A stretch of DNA of 64,000 bases from positions 763,241 through 827,240 of the forward strand of contig JAUJMO010000001.1 of assembly GCA_030446805.1 (NCBI GenBank). Direction: 5' to 3'. Position 1 is the first letter of the stretch. Each line of letters opens with the position of its first letter. The notes under the pieces were generated by a model. It was not told the origin of the DNA, ran no database searches, and saw only the letters and a list, made by a program, of their open reading frames with translations. The position numbers were made by a program, and so were the translations under genes. Shown here in pieces: positions 8,219-15,783 of the stretch. Origin of the DNA: Caulobacteraceae bacterium. GTDB taxonomy: Bacteria; Pseudomonadota; Alphaproteobacteria; Caulobacterales; Caulobacteraceae.

Positions 8219-8704
8219 TCAACGGCCCGCAGGGCCTGTGCGAACCTGCACGGAGCCGCAAGCTCTGTCGAACCGCCCGATCTCCCCCCGCTCGCTTTTG
8301 CGCGCGTCCAACGAAGTCCACGTCCCGCCGTCAACATGCGTGGCGAGCCTGCCTGTCTTCAAGAAGGCACGCAGAACGGGATCAGAGGAGGTGATCCTGG
8401 CCTCGCCGCCTTCGGCGTCTCGGGTCGGGCCAAGCGGGTAGCTTGCTTGGACGTCATCACTGCGCAGGCGAAGGGTGTCCCCAGGCTCGTCGTACGGCGA
8501 AAGCACCAGGACGTGGTCGGTCTCGCATATCCACCCAAAGGCGACGTTGTCGGTTCCCTCGACACCGAACAGCAAGCGAACGGGCTGCTCCCCGAAGCCC
8601 CAGCTCAGCGCCCCTTCGTCGGAGGCCAGTCGCTCTGGCGACGTACAACCGGCTAGGATCGGGAGCGAGATCAAAGCAGCGATTCCGGCCGGGATCTTTG
8701 TCAC
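8219..8704 (-). CDS. Hypothetical lipoprotein, translationally coupled to pccB
   Basis: A 161-residue protein with a lipoprotein signal peptide: [20 protein letters not shown], with the lipobox LAGC. The mature part is short and soluble-looking, with [16 protein letters not shown], then [13 protein letters not shown] and a conserved-looking second cysteine (RACGSV). This organisation recalls uncharacterised alphaproteobacterial periplasmic proteins. The start is GTG and overlaps the pccB stop (GTGA), so translation should be coupled. It is flanked on both sides by pccB 3'-end sequence, which suggests it was inserted there. Confidence 0.75.
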   Translation of the reverse strand: MTKIPAGIAALISLPILAGCTSPERLASDEGALSWGFGEQPVRLLFGVEGTDNVAFGWICETDHVLVLSPYDEPGDTLRLRSDDVQASYPLGPTRDAEGGEARITSSDPVLRAFLKTGRLATHVDGGTWTSLDARKSERGEIGRFDRACGSVQVRTGPAGR

Positions 8705-10233
8705 AGCGGTATATTGTCGTGCTTCTTCCAGGGGTTCGACAGCTGCTTGTTCTTCAAGCTCCGTAGCCCCCGGATCAGCCGGCGGCGGGTCCCCCGCGGC
8801 TTGATCACATCGTCGATGTAGCCGCGCTGGGCCGCCACGAACGGGTTGGCGAAGCGCGCCTTGTATTCGGCCTCCCGGGCGGCCAGGGCCTCGGGGTCCT
8901 TGGCTTCCTGGCGGAAGATGATCTCCACCGCGCCCTTGGCCCCCATCACCGCGATCTCGGCCGTGGGCCAGGCGTAGTTGAGGTCGCCGCGGATGTGCTT
9001 GCTGCTCATCACGTCATAGGCGCCGCCGTAGGCCTTGCGGGTGATCACGGTGAGCTTGGGGACCGTGGCTTCGGCGTAGGCGAACAAGAGCTTGGCGCCG
9101 TGTTTGATCAGGCCGCCGTACTCCTGCTTGGTGCCCGGCATGAAGCCGGGCACGTCCACAAAGGTCACCAGGGGAATGTTGAAGGCGTCGCAGAAGCGCA
9201 CGAAACGGGCGGCCTTGCGCGAGCTGTCGATGTCCAGCACGCCCGCCAGCGACAGGGGCTGGTTGGCCACCACGCCCACCGTGGCGCCTTCCAGCCGGGC
9301 GAAGCCGGTGACGATGTTCTTGGCGTAGTCCGGCGCGATTTCAAAGAAGTCGGCCTCGTCGGCCACCTTCAGGATCAGCTCCTTGATGTCGTAGGGCTTG
9401 TTGGGGTTGGCCGGCACCAAAGTGTCGAGGCTGGGCTCCTCGCGTTCGGGATCGTCGAAGCTGTCCCAGACGGGCGGCTTTTCGCGGTTGGAGAGCGGCA
9501 GGAAGTCCACCAGCCGGCGGACCTGGGTGAGCGCCTCCAGGTCGTTGTCGAAGGCGCCGTCGGCCACGCCCGACTTGCGGGAATGGACGGAAGCCCCGCC
9601 CAGATCCTCGTGGGTGACCACCTCGTTCGTCACTGTACGGACGACGTCCGGTCCGGTCACGTACATATAGCTCGTGTCCCGGACCATGAAGATGAAGTCG
9701 GTCATGGCTGGCGAATAGACGTCTCCGCCGGCGCAGGGGCCCATGATGACGCTGACCTGGGGGATGACGCCCGAGCTCATTACGTTCTGGAGGAAAATAT
9801 CCGCATACCCCGCAAGCGACTCGACACCTTCCTGGATGCGGGCGCCGCCGGCGTCGAACAGGCCGATGATGGGCGCCCCGTTCTGCTGGGCCAGGGTCTG
9901 GACCTTGACGATCTTCTCAGCATGAGCGCCGGACAGCGATCCTCCGAACACGGTGAAGTCCTTGGAGAAGAGGTAGACCAGCCGGCCATTGATGGTCCCG
10001 TGGCCGGTGACCACGCCGTCGCCGGGAATCTTCTGGTCGGCCATGCCGAAGTCGGTGGCGCGGTGTTCGACGAACATGTCGAACTCCTCGAAGGAGCCCT
10101 CGTCCAGCAGCATGTCGATGCGCTCGCGCGCGGTGAGCTTGCCCTTGGCGTGCTGGGCGGCGATGCGGCGCTCGCCCCCGCCCTGGCGGGCCTGTTCGCG
10201 GCGGCGGTCGAGCTCTTCGACGATGGACTGCAT
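8701..10233 (-). CDS. pccB: Propionyl-CoA carboxylase beta subunit (carboxyltransferase)
   Basis: This 510-residue crotonase-fold carboxyltransferase moves CO2 from biotin on PccA to propionyl-CoA. Both halves are complete: the N-terminal [12 protein letters not shown] acyl-CoA region and [16 protein letters not shown]; the C-terminal [26 protein letters not shown] and the ending [14 protein letters not shown] at 10233 was chosen because it gives the usual family start ([20 protein letters not shown]) and follows GGAG with 7-bp spacing; a TTG at 10317 would add 28 atypical residues. It is transcribed with the lipoprotein gene that overlaps its stop. An acetyl-CoA carboxyltransferase role is less likely given a PccA-type partner in the window. 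Confidence 0.93.
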   Translation of the reverse strand: MQSIVEELDRRREQARQGGGERRIAAQHAKGKLTARERIDMLLDEGSFEEFDMFVEHRATDFGMADQKIPGDGVVTGHGTINGRLVYLFSKDFTVFGGSLSGAHAEKIVKVQTLAQQNGAPIIGLFDAGGARIQEGVESLAGYADIFLQNVMSSGVIPQVSVIMGPCAGGDVYSPAMTDFIFMVRDTSYMYVTGPDVVRTVTNEVVTHEDLGGASVHSRKSGVADGAFDNDLEALTQVRRLVDFLPLSNREKPPVWDSFDDPEREEPSLDTLVPANPNKPYDIKELILKVADEADFFEIAPDYAKNIVTGFARLEGATVGVVANQPLSLAGVLDIDSSRKAARFVRFCDAFNIPLVTFVDVPGFMPGTKQEYGGLIKHGAKLLFAYAEATVPKLTVITRKAYGGAYDVMSSKHIRGDLNYAWPTAEIAVMGAKGAVEIIFRQEAKDPEALAAREAEYKARFANPFVAAQRGYIDDVIKPRGTRRRLIRGLRSLKNKQLSNPWKKHDNIPL

Positions 10234-10378
10234 GGGCTGGCTCCGAGTGCGGGCCACCGCTACCCTTCCGCTCCTCCCGGGGGAACCCGGCCGCGCCGGT
10301 TTTTGCGTGGTAGCCAAGGTTGGCTAAGCAGGACACCTCCGCTCCGCCCGATCGCGAGAGGCTTGCGGCCTGACCCCC

Positions 10379-10684
10379 CTACGAGGCACCCAGCTTGGCG
10401 GAGGCGACCAGGCGAGCGAGCTCGCCCATGTGGGCCTTGAAGGCGAAGCGGCCGGCGCGGGTAAGCGACAGCCAGGTGCGCTGGCGGGAGGAGACCACCG
10501 CCTTCCGCAGGCGGACATAGCCGGCCTCCTCCAGCTGCTTGAGGTGTTTGGACAGAACGGAGTCGCTGACGCCCGTCTCCTCGCGGACCAGGGCGAATTC
10601 CGCCTCATCCACGGCCGACAGCAGCGCGCAGATCTGGAGGCGGACCGGTGCGTGGATCACGGGATCCAGAATGAGCGGGGCCAT
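10379..10684 (-). CDS. Winged-helix transcriptional regulator (HTH_34/MarR-like)
   Basis: A 101-residue protein almost entirely made of a winged-helix DNA-binding domain: HAPVRLQICALL, then the helix-turn-helix FALVREETGVSDSVLSKHLKQLEEAGYVRL, then a basic wing SSRQRTWLSLTRAGR. Such small regulators usually control a neighbouring membrane-protein gene and themselves. That fits here: the ATG overlaps the stop of the upstream membrane gene (TGATG), which is broken by a frameshift. Inverted repeats upstream of that gene (11141-11172) are candidate operators. The ligand is unknown. Confidence 0.85.
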   Translation of the reverse strand: MAPLILDPVIHAPVRLQICALLSAVDEAEFALVREETGVSDSVLSKHLKQLEEAGYVRLRKAVVSSRQRTWLSLTRAGRFAFKAHMGELARLVASAKLGAS

Positions 10685-11129
10685 CAGCGGGCGCGCGTTT
10701 CGGTCAACCAGGCGCGGTCCCACAGGCGGCTGCCGACCGCGGCGAACACGGCGGTAGCAGCGCCGATGAACAAAGGCGCCAGTTCGTAGCCCAGCCGGAA
10801 GCGCGCGACCACGCTGGCGGCGAGTGCGGCGACGATCAGAGCGGCGAGGCCGGCCGCCACCGCCGAGGTTCGTGGCCCCTGGAAGTTGGTCACCGCCAGG
10901 CCGGTCCGGCTCTTCCAGACCAACATATTGACGATCAGCACCGCCAAGGACGCCGCTACGCCCACCAGCAGCAGGGGATCGGCAAGGCCCAGCTGGCGAT
11001 CATGCCGCCCATGCCAAGACCGTAGATGGGGGCGTACCAAGGGGCGTCCACGCCGCGGGCCGCGGCCTGCTCACGGGCGGTCTGCGCCAGTTTCAGCGCC
11101 GCCGAAGGGTCCAGGGATTGGTCGCTCAC
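10684..11129 (-). pseudogene. Frameshifted membrane protein gene
   Basis: Two reading frames join into one plausible protein. The first starts at GTG 11129 (after AGTGAGG) with MSDQSLDPSAALKLAQTARE and a first membrane segment around GLGMGGMIASWAL, then reads into a stop near 10956. The second frame continues with DPLLLVGVAASLAVLIVNML and two or three further helices up to SRLWDRAWLTETRAR. Adding one base near 10980-10990 would restore a ~148-residue protein of three to four helices. As written it is broken: a real mutation or a base-calling error. It precedes and overlaps the winged-helix regulator gene. Confidence 0.75.
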
Positions 11130-11140
11130 GGTCACCTCAC

Positions 11141-11172
11141 TTTCCACAACGGAAAGCTACTGATGACTTTCC
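11141..11172. promoter_or_regulatory. Candidate operator: nested inverted repeats
   Basis: Three short half-sites follow one another: TTTCC (11141-11145), GGAAAG (11151-11156) and CTTTCC (11167-11172). They form two overlapping inverted repeats just upstream of the GTG at 11129. This is a plausible autoregulatory site for the winged-helix protein; no binding evidence is available. Confidence 0.4.
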
Positions 11173-11283
11173 AAGGCGTCAAGTAAGCTTGCTCACCTGC
11201 TGTGGCGAATCCTGGCGCCAATCGCGGCCAAGCGGGCTGGCCGCGCGCAGTGACTTCAAGCACCACCGAGGAAAGGGCCGCTT

Positions 11284-11769
11284 TTGACTCCCATTGCGGA
11301 TAATCGCCTACCTAGTACCGTGCACCCGATGTGGGATGGATTACCCTTCAACGGCACCAAGATCGCTCTGATGCGTGCCGGCGCCGTGGTCGCCTATCAG
11401 CGAGACAACAAGGAGGGCATCCCTTGGCCTGGTCTCTGGGACCTCCCTGGCGGCGGTCGCGAGGGAGAGGAAAGCCCAATCGAGTGCGCTCTTCGAGAAG
11501 TGGAGGAGGAGTTCGGCATTCGGCTCCCGCTCGATCGAGTAACGGACGTTCACCGCTACGATGGCGCGGTGGCCGGCGCCCTACCGTCGTACTTCTCCCT
11601 CGCGATCGTCACGCAAGCCGAGATCGACCAGATCGAGTTCGGCGATGAAGGGCAGCGTTGGCAGGTGATGGACGCGCAAGACTTCATCCAACGCCAGGAT
11701 GCCGTGCCGCATATGCAAGAACGGCTCGCGCGCCACTGGAACGTCAACAGCGCCCCTACGCCGCTATAG
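11284..11769 (+). CDS. NUDIX hydrolase
   Basis: A 161-residue protein with a complete Nudix box at about 57-79: GGGREGEESPIECALREVEEEFGI fits G-x5-E-x7-REU-x-EE-x-GU, the Mg-binding site of pyrophosphohydrolases acting on nucleoside diphosphates linked to another moiety. IPWPGLWDLPGG just before it is typical of the MutT-like branch. The start chosen is TTG 11284, which follows GAGGAAAGGG at good spacing; ATG 11329 would drop 15 residues and has no ribosome site. It stands alone and its substrate is unknown. Confidence 0.85.
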   Translation: MTPIADNRLPSTVHPMWDGLPFNGTKIALMRAGAVVAYQRDNKEGIPWPGLWDLPGGGREGEESPIECALREVEEEFGIRLPLDRVTDVHRYDGAVAGALPSYFSLAIVTQAEIDQIEFGDEGQRWQVMDAQDFIQRQDAVPHMQERLARHWNVNSAPTPL

Positions 11770-11824
11770 GGGCGAATCGCGGCCGCCCATCGTCCGTAGT
11801 CTGATGTCTGCTTTCGACCGAGTC

Positions 11825-12003
11825 TGTTGAAAAAGTCCGCTTCCGGCCGCGCAGCCGCTTCGCAACAACCGGACGTCGAAGGAAATTCTACCCGCGCCCA
11901 CATCGGCCTCGCTGAATCGGCAGCAACGGCGCAGTCAAAGAAGAAGCTTCTACAATCGCGTCGCTCGTTGCGTAGGAAAGTTCACTGCCGGACTTTTTCA
12001 ACA
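11825..12003. mobile_element. 179-bp MITE-like element with 15-bp terminal inverted repeats
   Basis: The ends are perfect inverted repeats: TGTTGAAAAAGTCCG (11825-11839) and CGGACTTTTTCAACA (11989-12003). Such GTTGAAAAAGTCC-type ends resemble those of bacterial insertion sequences. The 149 bp between them encode no transposase and are less GC-rich than the neighbourhood. No clear target-site duplication is visible. I read it as a non-autonomous miniature element or the scar of an insertion sequence. The rest of 11770-12242 holds two hairpins and no gene I can support. Confidence 0.6.
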
Positions 12004-12046
12004 CGATCGGCCCATAGCGGAGCCGAACATGCGCTGCAGCTGACTA

Positions 12047-12069
12047 AGCGGACCTTCGGAAGGTCCGCT
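12047..12069. repeat. Perfect 11-bp palindromic hairpin
   Basis: AGCGGACCTTC and GAAGGTCCGCT flank a single G, giving an almost perfect 23-bp palindrome with a TTCGG-type apex. No T-run follows on either strand, so it is not an obvious terminator. It lies between the MITE-like element and the phasin-like gene. Confidence 0.6.
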
Positions 12070-12185
12070 CTTCGGACAGGGCAGTCCGCCAGCTCGATCT
12101 GCGCTCTGAGGTCGCCAGGACCCTTCAAGCCTTCGACGCCGGCCGTCAGCGTGCCGAGGGCGATCAGGCCTTCGGAGTGGGAGAA

Positions 12186-12225
12186 GCAACGGAGGGTGGA
12201 GCGCTCAGGCTTCACCCTCCGTTGC
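12186..12225 (-). terminator. Hairpin downstream of the HHE/phasin-like gene
   Basis: A perfect 13-bp stem (GCAACGGAGGGTG at 12186-12198 with CACCCTCCGTTGC at 12213-12225) has a 14-nt loop and lies 18 bp after the stop of the minus-strand gene. The following minus-strand bases are CTTCTCCC, a weak pyrimidine tail, so termination is likely but imperfect. Confidence 0.55.
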
Positions 12226-12242
12226 CGCTGCGCGCTGGCGCC

Positions 12243-13268
12243 TTAAGCTTGGCCGCTCAGGGAGCGGGCGGCGTCCTGGGCCGTTGAGGCCGCGAAGCCG
12301 GAGATCCGCGCCCTGGTGTCGAGCAGCAACTCCGCGTCTTCCCGCATCAAACGTCCCTGCAGTCCGATCGCGTCCTGAGGCGTGCGGCAATGCATAAGGG
12401 CGGTGAGGCCGGCGACCCGGTTCTCCGCGCGGGTTTGAGCCCAGTTCATCCATTCAAGCGAGGTGTTTTGGACTACTTGAGCCAGCATCGCGCCGCTCTG
12501 CGCCACGGCTGCGAAGCTGCGCGTGGTTTCGCCGGTGTTGCGAATAATCTCGGCGCTTTGATCCACTGAGCGTTGGGCCGCTCCGGCTGCCGCACGCAAG
12601 CTCGCCCCAGCGCTCGCTCGTGCGATGTCTACGGGTGCAGTGACCGCGCGGGCGGTCCGCTCGACGGCTTCAAGGGCCTCACGCTTTGCTGCTTTCGCCG
12701 CTCCGCGCTCCTCTCGCTCGATCCGGCGCGTTTCGCGCTCGGCTGCTTCTGCAGCGGCTTCGCGCGCCTCTTCCTGCTCGCGCCGGCGGCGTGCTTCGGC
12801 GCGCTGCGCTTCCGCCTCCTCACGGGCGCTCGCCTCGACCCCGGCCCGGTCGGCCGCAATTCGCTCCGCGACGGTCTGAGCCTCCTCGTCGCTCAACGCC
12901 TTCTGCACCTTCGGCAGAAGCGCCTTCTTCTCGTCGCGCAGGTGCTGCTGGAATGAAGTCTTCAGCTCCGCCACTTGCACCAGGAAGTCGTCGCTGTCCT
13001 TGGGCGCCTGATCGAGCCTGCGGAGCAGAGCGTTGAGCTCCTTCAGCCGTTCGCCTGCCTGGGCTACAATCGTCTTGGTCCCGGCGTGCTTCGCCAGGAC
13101 CGGAAGCAGGTGGTCGTGCTCAAGGCGAGCCAAGAGCTCGACCTCATTCTTCAACTCGCTGAACAGGCGCTCGCGGGTTTTCATCGCTCCAGGAGTGGTT
13201 GCCGCGAGCTGGGCGAAAAGTTCGTTGGCCCGAGTGGGGCTGGTCTGCAGGGTCTTAAGGGGGGTCAT
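12243..13268 (-). CDS. Hemerythrin-like / coiled-coil / phasin-like fusion protein
   Basis: The 341-residue protein has three parts. Residues ~15-130 look like an HHE hemerythrin-type four-helix bundle (ELFAQL, LARLEHDHLLPVL with His, FQQHLRDEKKALLPKV with H-x3-E). Residues ~140-210 are a highly charged Glu/Arg/Ala coiled coil. Residues ~235-330 resemble the phasin family of granule-associated proteins (SAEIIRNTGETTRSFAAVAQ, LEWMNWAQTRAENRVAGL). HHE domains bind di-iron and O2 or related ligands; phasins coat polyhydroxyalkanoate granules. The combination is unusual and its role is unknown. ATG at 13268 follows AAAGG; a start 10 codons upstream is possible. Confidence 0.65.
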   Translation of the reverse strand: MTPLKTLQTSPTRANELFAQLAATTPGAMKTRERLFSELKNEVELLARLEHDHLLPVLAKHAGTKTIVAQAGERLKELNALLRRLDQAPKDSDDFLVQVAELKTSFQQHLRDEKKALLPKVQKALSDEEAQTVAERIAADRAGVEASAREEAEAQRAEARRRREQEEAREAAAEAAERETRRIEREERGAAKAAKREALEAVERTARAVTAPVDIARASAGASLRAAAGAAQRSVDQSAEIIRNTGETTRSFAAVAQSGAMLAQVVQNTSLEWMNWAQTRAENRVAGLTALMHCRTPQDAIGLQGRLMREDAELLLDTRARISGFAASTAQDAARSLSGQA

Positions 13269-13587
13269 TGTTGGCCTTTGGAGAACATGGTTCCCCAAGG
13301 TAAACCCTCAGGCAGCGCTTTTGTTGCAGTGCAGCATACCGCGGCGGGCTGTCGCGGCGCCGTGTTCACCGCTGGATCGCCCGGATCACGTGGTCGGCAG
13401 TTCAATCGACGGCTAGCGAGCAGGTTCAAGCCTGACCACACGAAGCGCGTCAAGACGGTCGGCGGGCGCCTGTGCGCCGCTCGTCAGGACCGCGCCTACC
13501 CCTGGCCTGTCCGCTCCCCCGGCTTCGGCGGGGAGAGCGGGAGCTCATGCCAGAAGCGAAGCCGGCATCAGAATGGGGCCGCGGCTG
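13269..13587. other. Intergenic region without a supported gene
   Basis: About 320 bp between two minus-strand genes. I see no coding region. Near 13516-13537 a CTCCCC...GGGGAG hairpin resembles the short GC palindromes found in other gaps of the window. The promoter of the HHE/phasin-like gene must lie in the left part but no clear -35/-10 pair was found. Confidence 0.5.
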
Positions 13588-14325
13588 CTAGCGCAGCGCG
13601 GCGAACCAGCGGTCCACGGTCTCGGCCTCGATCTGGAGCGCTGCGGTGCGTTCGGCGGCTTCGGCGTCGACGCCCCAGGCCTCTTCCTGGTGGATCTCGT
13701 CCAGGCGGGAGAGGGTGAAGGCCTCCGCGCCGGACAGTCGGCCACCTTCCACAGCCAGCGACAGGACGGCCGAGCCGAGCAAGGGGGCGGCGTAGGCCAG
13801 GGCGGTCAGGGCGAAGGGATCAAGCGCGGCGGCGAGGTCGCGGACTCGGGCCAGCGTCTCCGGCGGCTGGGGACGGTGAACGACGCCGGCCGCGCGCTGG
13901 AAACGCAGGCCAAGTTCGCTCTCGGCCCAATCGAGCACGGGGGACCATGCCGCAGTCTGGCGGTCCAGGAGGCTGGGGGGAGCTTCGGCGAAGTAGCAAA
14001 GCAGGTCGGAACCTGCGTAGCGGGCGACCTCCTCGGCCAGGGCGTCGTGGGCGCCGGGCGCGCGGTCCAGGGCGGTGAAGGCCAGGCGGGTCGCGGGCAT
14101 GGTCGCGAAGACGATGTGCTTGCCTTGAGCCGCCCACTCGTCCGCCACGAGGCGGGCCAGAGACCGGGTCGGCAGCACCAGGGCGGCCCTGTCCGGCGTG
14201 CGGGCGGTGCGGCCGTCCAGCTGGACAGCCCAGCCACCGACCGCCGGGGCTATGTCGACGGCCTTGTAGAAGCGTCCGATATGCTGGGCGGATTGGGCGC
14301 GGGCCTGGGTAGGAGCGTCGGTCAT
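13588..14325 (-). CDS. ATP12-family F1-ATPase assembly chaperone
   Basis: A 245-residue protein of the ATP12 family, which in mitochondria and alphaproteobacteria binds the free F1 alpha subunit during ATP synthase assembly. Family features: GRFYKAVDIAPAVGGWAVQLDGRTARTP near the N-terminus, LARLVADEWAAQGKHIVFATMPATRLAFTALD in the middle, DLLCYFAEAP followed by WSPVLDWAESELGLRF, and LSRLDEIHQEEAWGVDAEAAER near the end. It is divergent from the DUF1800 gene. The assignment rests on motif recall rather than a profile search. Confidence 0.88.
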   Translation of the reverse strand: MTDAPTQARAQSAQHIGRFYKAVDIAPAVGGWAVQLDGRTARTPDRAALVLPTRSLARLVADEWAAQGKHIVFATMPATRLAFTALDRAPGAHDALAEEVARYAGSDLLCYFAEAPPSLLDRQTAAWSPVLDWAESELGLRFQRAAGVVHRPQPPETLARVRDLAAALDPFALTALAYAAPLLGSAVLSLAVEGGRLSGAEAFTLSRLDEIHQEEAWGVDAEAAERTAALQIEAETVDRWFAALR

Positions 14326-14463
14326 GGCGGCCTAGATAGGGGCCGGGACCGTCGGCGCGAGGGCGGTTGCGGCATCGCGCCCCGATTGCGCGCAAGGGTC
14401 GGCGCGCCCACTTTCGGTTCTGGTTTAGGCGGGGTTCAGCCCCGGGCAGCCTATATTCAGGAC

Positions 14464-15783
14464 ATGACCGATAAACGGCTCTTGGGGGCGATCGCGACGA
14501 CGCGGTTCGGCCTTGGGGCGCGCGCGGGCGAGATCGACGAGGCCGCGGGTGACCCGATCGGCTGGGTGCTGGCCCAGACCGACGGCGCAACTGCGCCCAG
14601 ATGGCCCGGGGCGCTGCACAGCTCGGAGCTGTTGAACGAAGCGCGACGCATCGGGGAAACGGAGCCCGTGGCGCGGCTGCGGCACGAATGGTTCGCGGTG
14701 ACCCTGCGGGGCGAGCAGGCTCCCCAGGCTGTGCATGCCTGCACCACCGCGGCGCCCTTCCGTGAGCGCTGGGCCATGTTCTGGCGCAATCACTTCGCGC
14801 TGAAGCTCGGCGCCTCCTTCGTGGACCTGATCGGGACGGCCTTTGCGCGTGAGGCCCTGGACCCTCACCTGTTCGGCCGCTTCGAGGACATGGCCGCGGC
14901 CGCGGCGCGCCACCCGGCCATGCTGATGTCCCTGGACCAGGTCGGGTCGGTAGGGCCCAACAGCACGCTGGGCCGCGCGCACAACCGCGGCCTCAACGAG
15001 AACCTGGCGCGCGAGACGCTGGAGCTGCACACCTTGGGCGTGAAGGGCGGCTACGACCAGGCGGACGTGACGGAGCTGGCCAAGGCGCTGACCGGATGGA
15101 GCCTGGGCGAGGGCGTCATGCACGGGCGCTTCGTCAACGATCCCGCGCGGCGCGAGCCCGGGCCCCGGCGTATCCTGAACCAAAGCTGGCCGGAGACGGA
15201 CGACCGGGCCGAGCAGATCGTCCGGACCCTGGCGCGCAAGCCCGCGACCGCTGAACATCTGGCGGTGAAACTGGCCCGCCACTTCGTGGCCGACGAGCCG
15301 CCGGCCGATCTGGTGAAGCGGCTGCGAACGAGCTTCCTGAGCACCGGGGGCGACCTGGGCGCGGTGGCGAAGGCGCTGGTGACGGCCCCGGAGTCCTGGG
15401 TGCGCGAGCAGCGCAAGTTCAAGACGCCTGTGGAGTTCGTGACCTCCGTCCACCGGGCGGCCGGAACCCTGCCCGAGGAGCCGGCCACCATGCTGGGCGC
15501 CGTGCGGGACATGGGACAGCTGTGGTTCTGCGCCCGCACGCCGGACGGCCACAGCGATGGGGCGGCCGCCTGGGCCACGCCCCAAGGGGTGGCGCTGCGC
15601 GCCCACTACGCTTGGACGCACGCCCACAAGAGCGCGGCGCTGGACAGCCGCGAGTTCACCCAGACGGCGCTGGGCCCGCTGGCGCAGGGCGGAACCAAGG
15701 CGACCGTGGCCAGCCGCGCAGGGGGCGACCGGCCCAACGCCTTCGCCCTGGTGGCGATGAGCCCGGAGTTTCAACGCCGATGA
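14464..15783 (+). CDS. DUF1800 family protein
   Basis: A 439-residue protein of the DUF1800 family, found widely next to DUF1501 genes. Characteristic stretches: FWRNHFALKL, NENLARETLELHTLGVKGGY and LAKALTGWSL, with RKFKTPVEFV in the C-terminal half. The biochemical role is unknown; the NHF and ETLELHTLG motifs are the family core. There is no obvious signal peptide. The ATG overlaps a short AGGA ribosome site, and the stop overlaps the start of the DUF1501 gene (ATGA), so the two are translationally coupled and probably act together. Confidence 0.9.
   Translation: MTDKRLLGAIATTRFGLGARAGEIDEAAGDPIGWVLAQTDGATAPRWPGALHSSELLNEARRIGETEPVARLRHEWFAVTLRGEQAPQAVHACTTAAPFRERWAMFWRNHFALKLGASFVDLIGTAFAREALDPHLFGRFEDMAAAAARHPAMLMSLDQVGSVGPNSTLGRAHNRGLNENLARETLELHTLGVKGGYDQADVTELAKALTGWSLGEGVMHGRFVNDPARREPGPRRILNQSWPETDDRAEQIVRTLARKPATAEHLAVKLARHFVADEPPADLVKRLRTSFLSTGGDLGAVAKALVTAPESWVREQRKFKTPVEFVTSVHRAAGTLPEEPATMLGAVRDMGQLWFCARTPDGHSDGAAAWATPQGVALRAHYAWTHAHKSAALDSREFTQTALGPLAQGGTKATVASRAGGDRPNAFALVAMSPEFQRR

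Noticed and set aside
10234-10317. TTG start for pccB adding 28 residues
   Set aside because: The extra residues are atypical for PccB, while ATG 10233 has a ribosome site and the usual N-terminus.
10956-11000. Programmed frameshift in the membrane gene
   Set aside because: No slippery heptamer or downstream structure is evident; a simple indel explains it better.
11982-12215. 77-codon minus-strand frame with SEGLIALGTLTAGVEGLKGPGDL
   Set aside because: Protein-like in part, but it starts inside the terminator hairpin and ends in the MITE-like element; no support for a real gene.
13280-13294. GGAAC motif before the HHE/phasin-like gene
   Set aside because: On the minus strand the required TT is missing at 18-19 bp and the site is too close to the start codon.
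13573-14463. Long in-frame extension upstream of the DUF1800 gene
   Set aside because: It runs antisense to the ATP12 gene and has low-complexity composition; the ATG at 14464 gives the family start.
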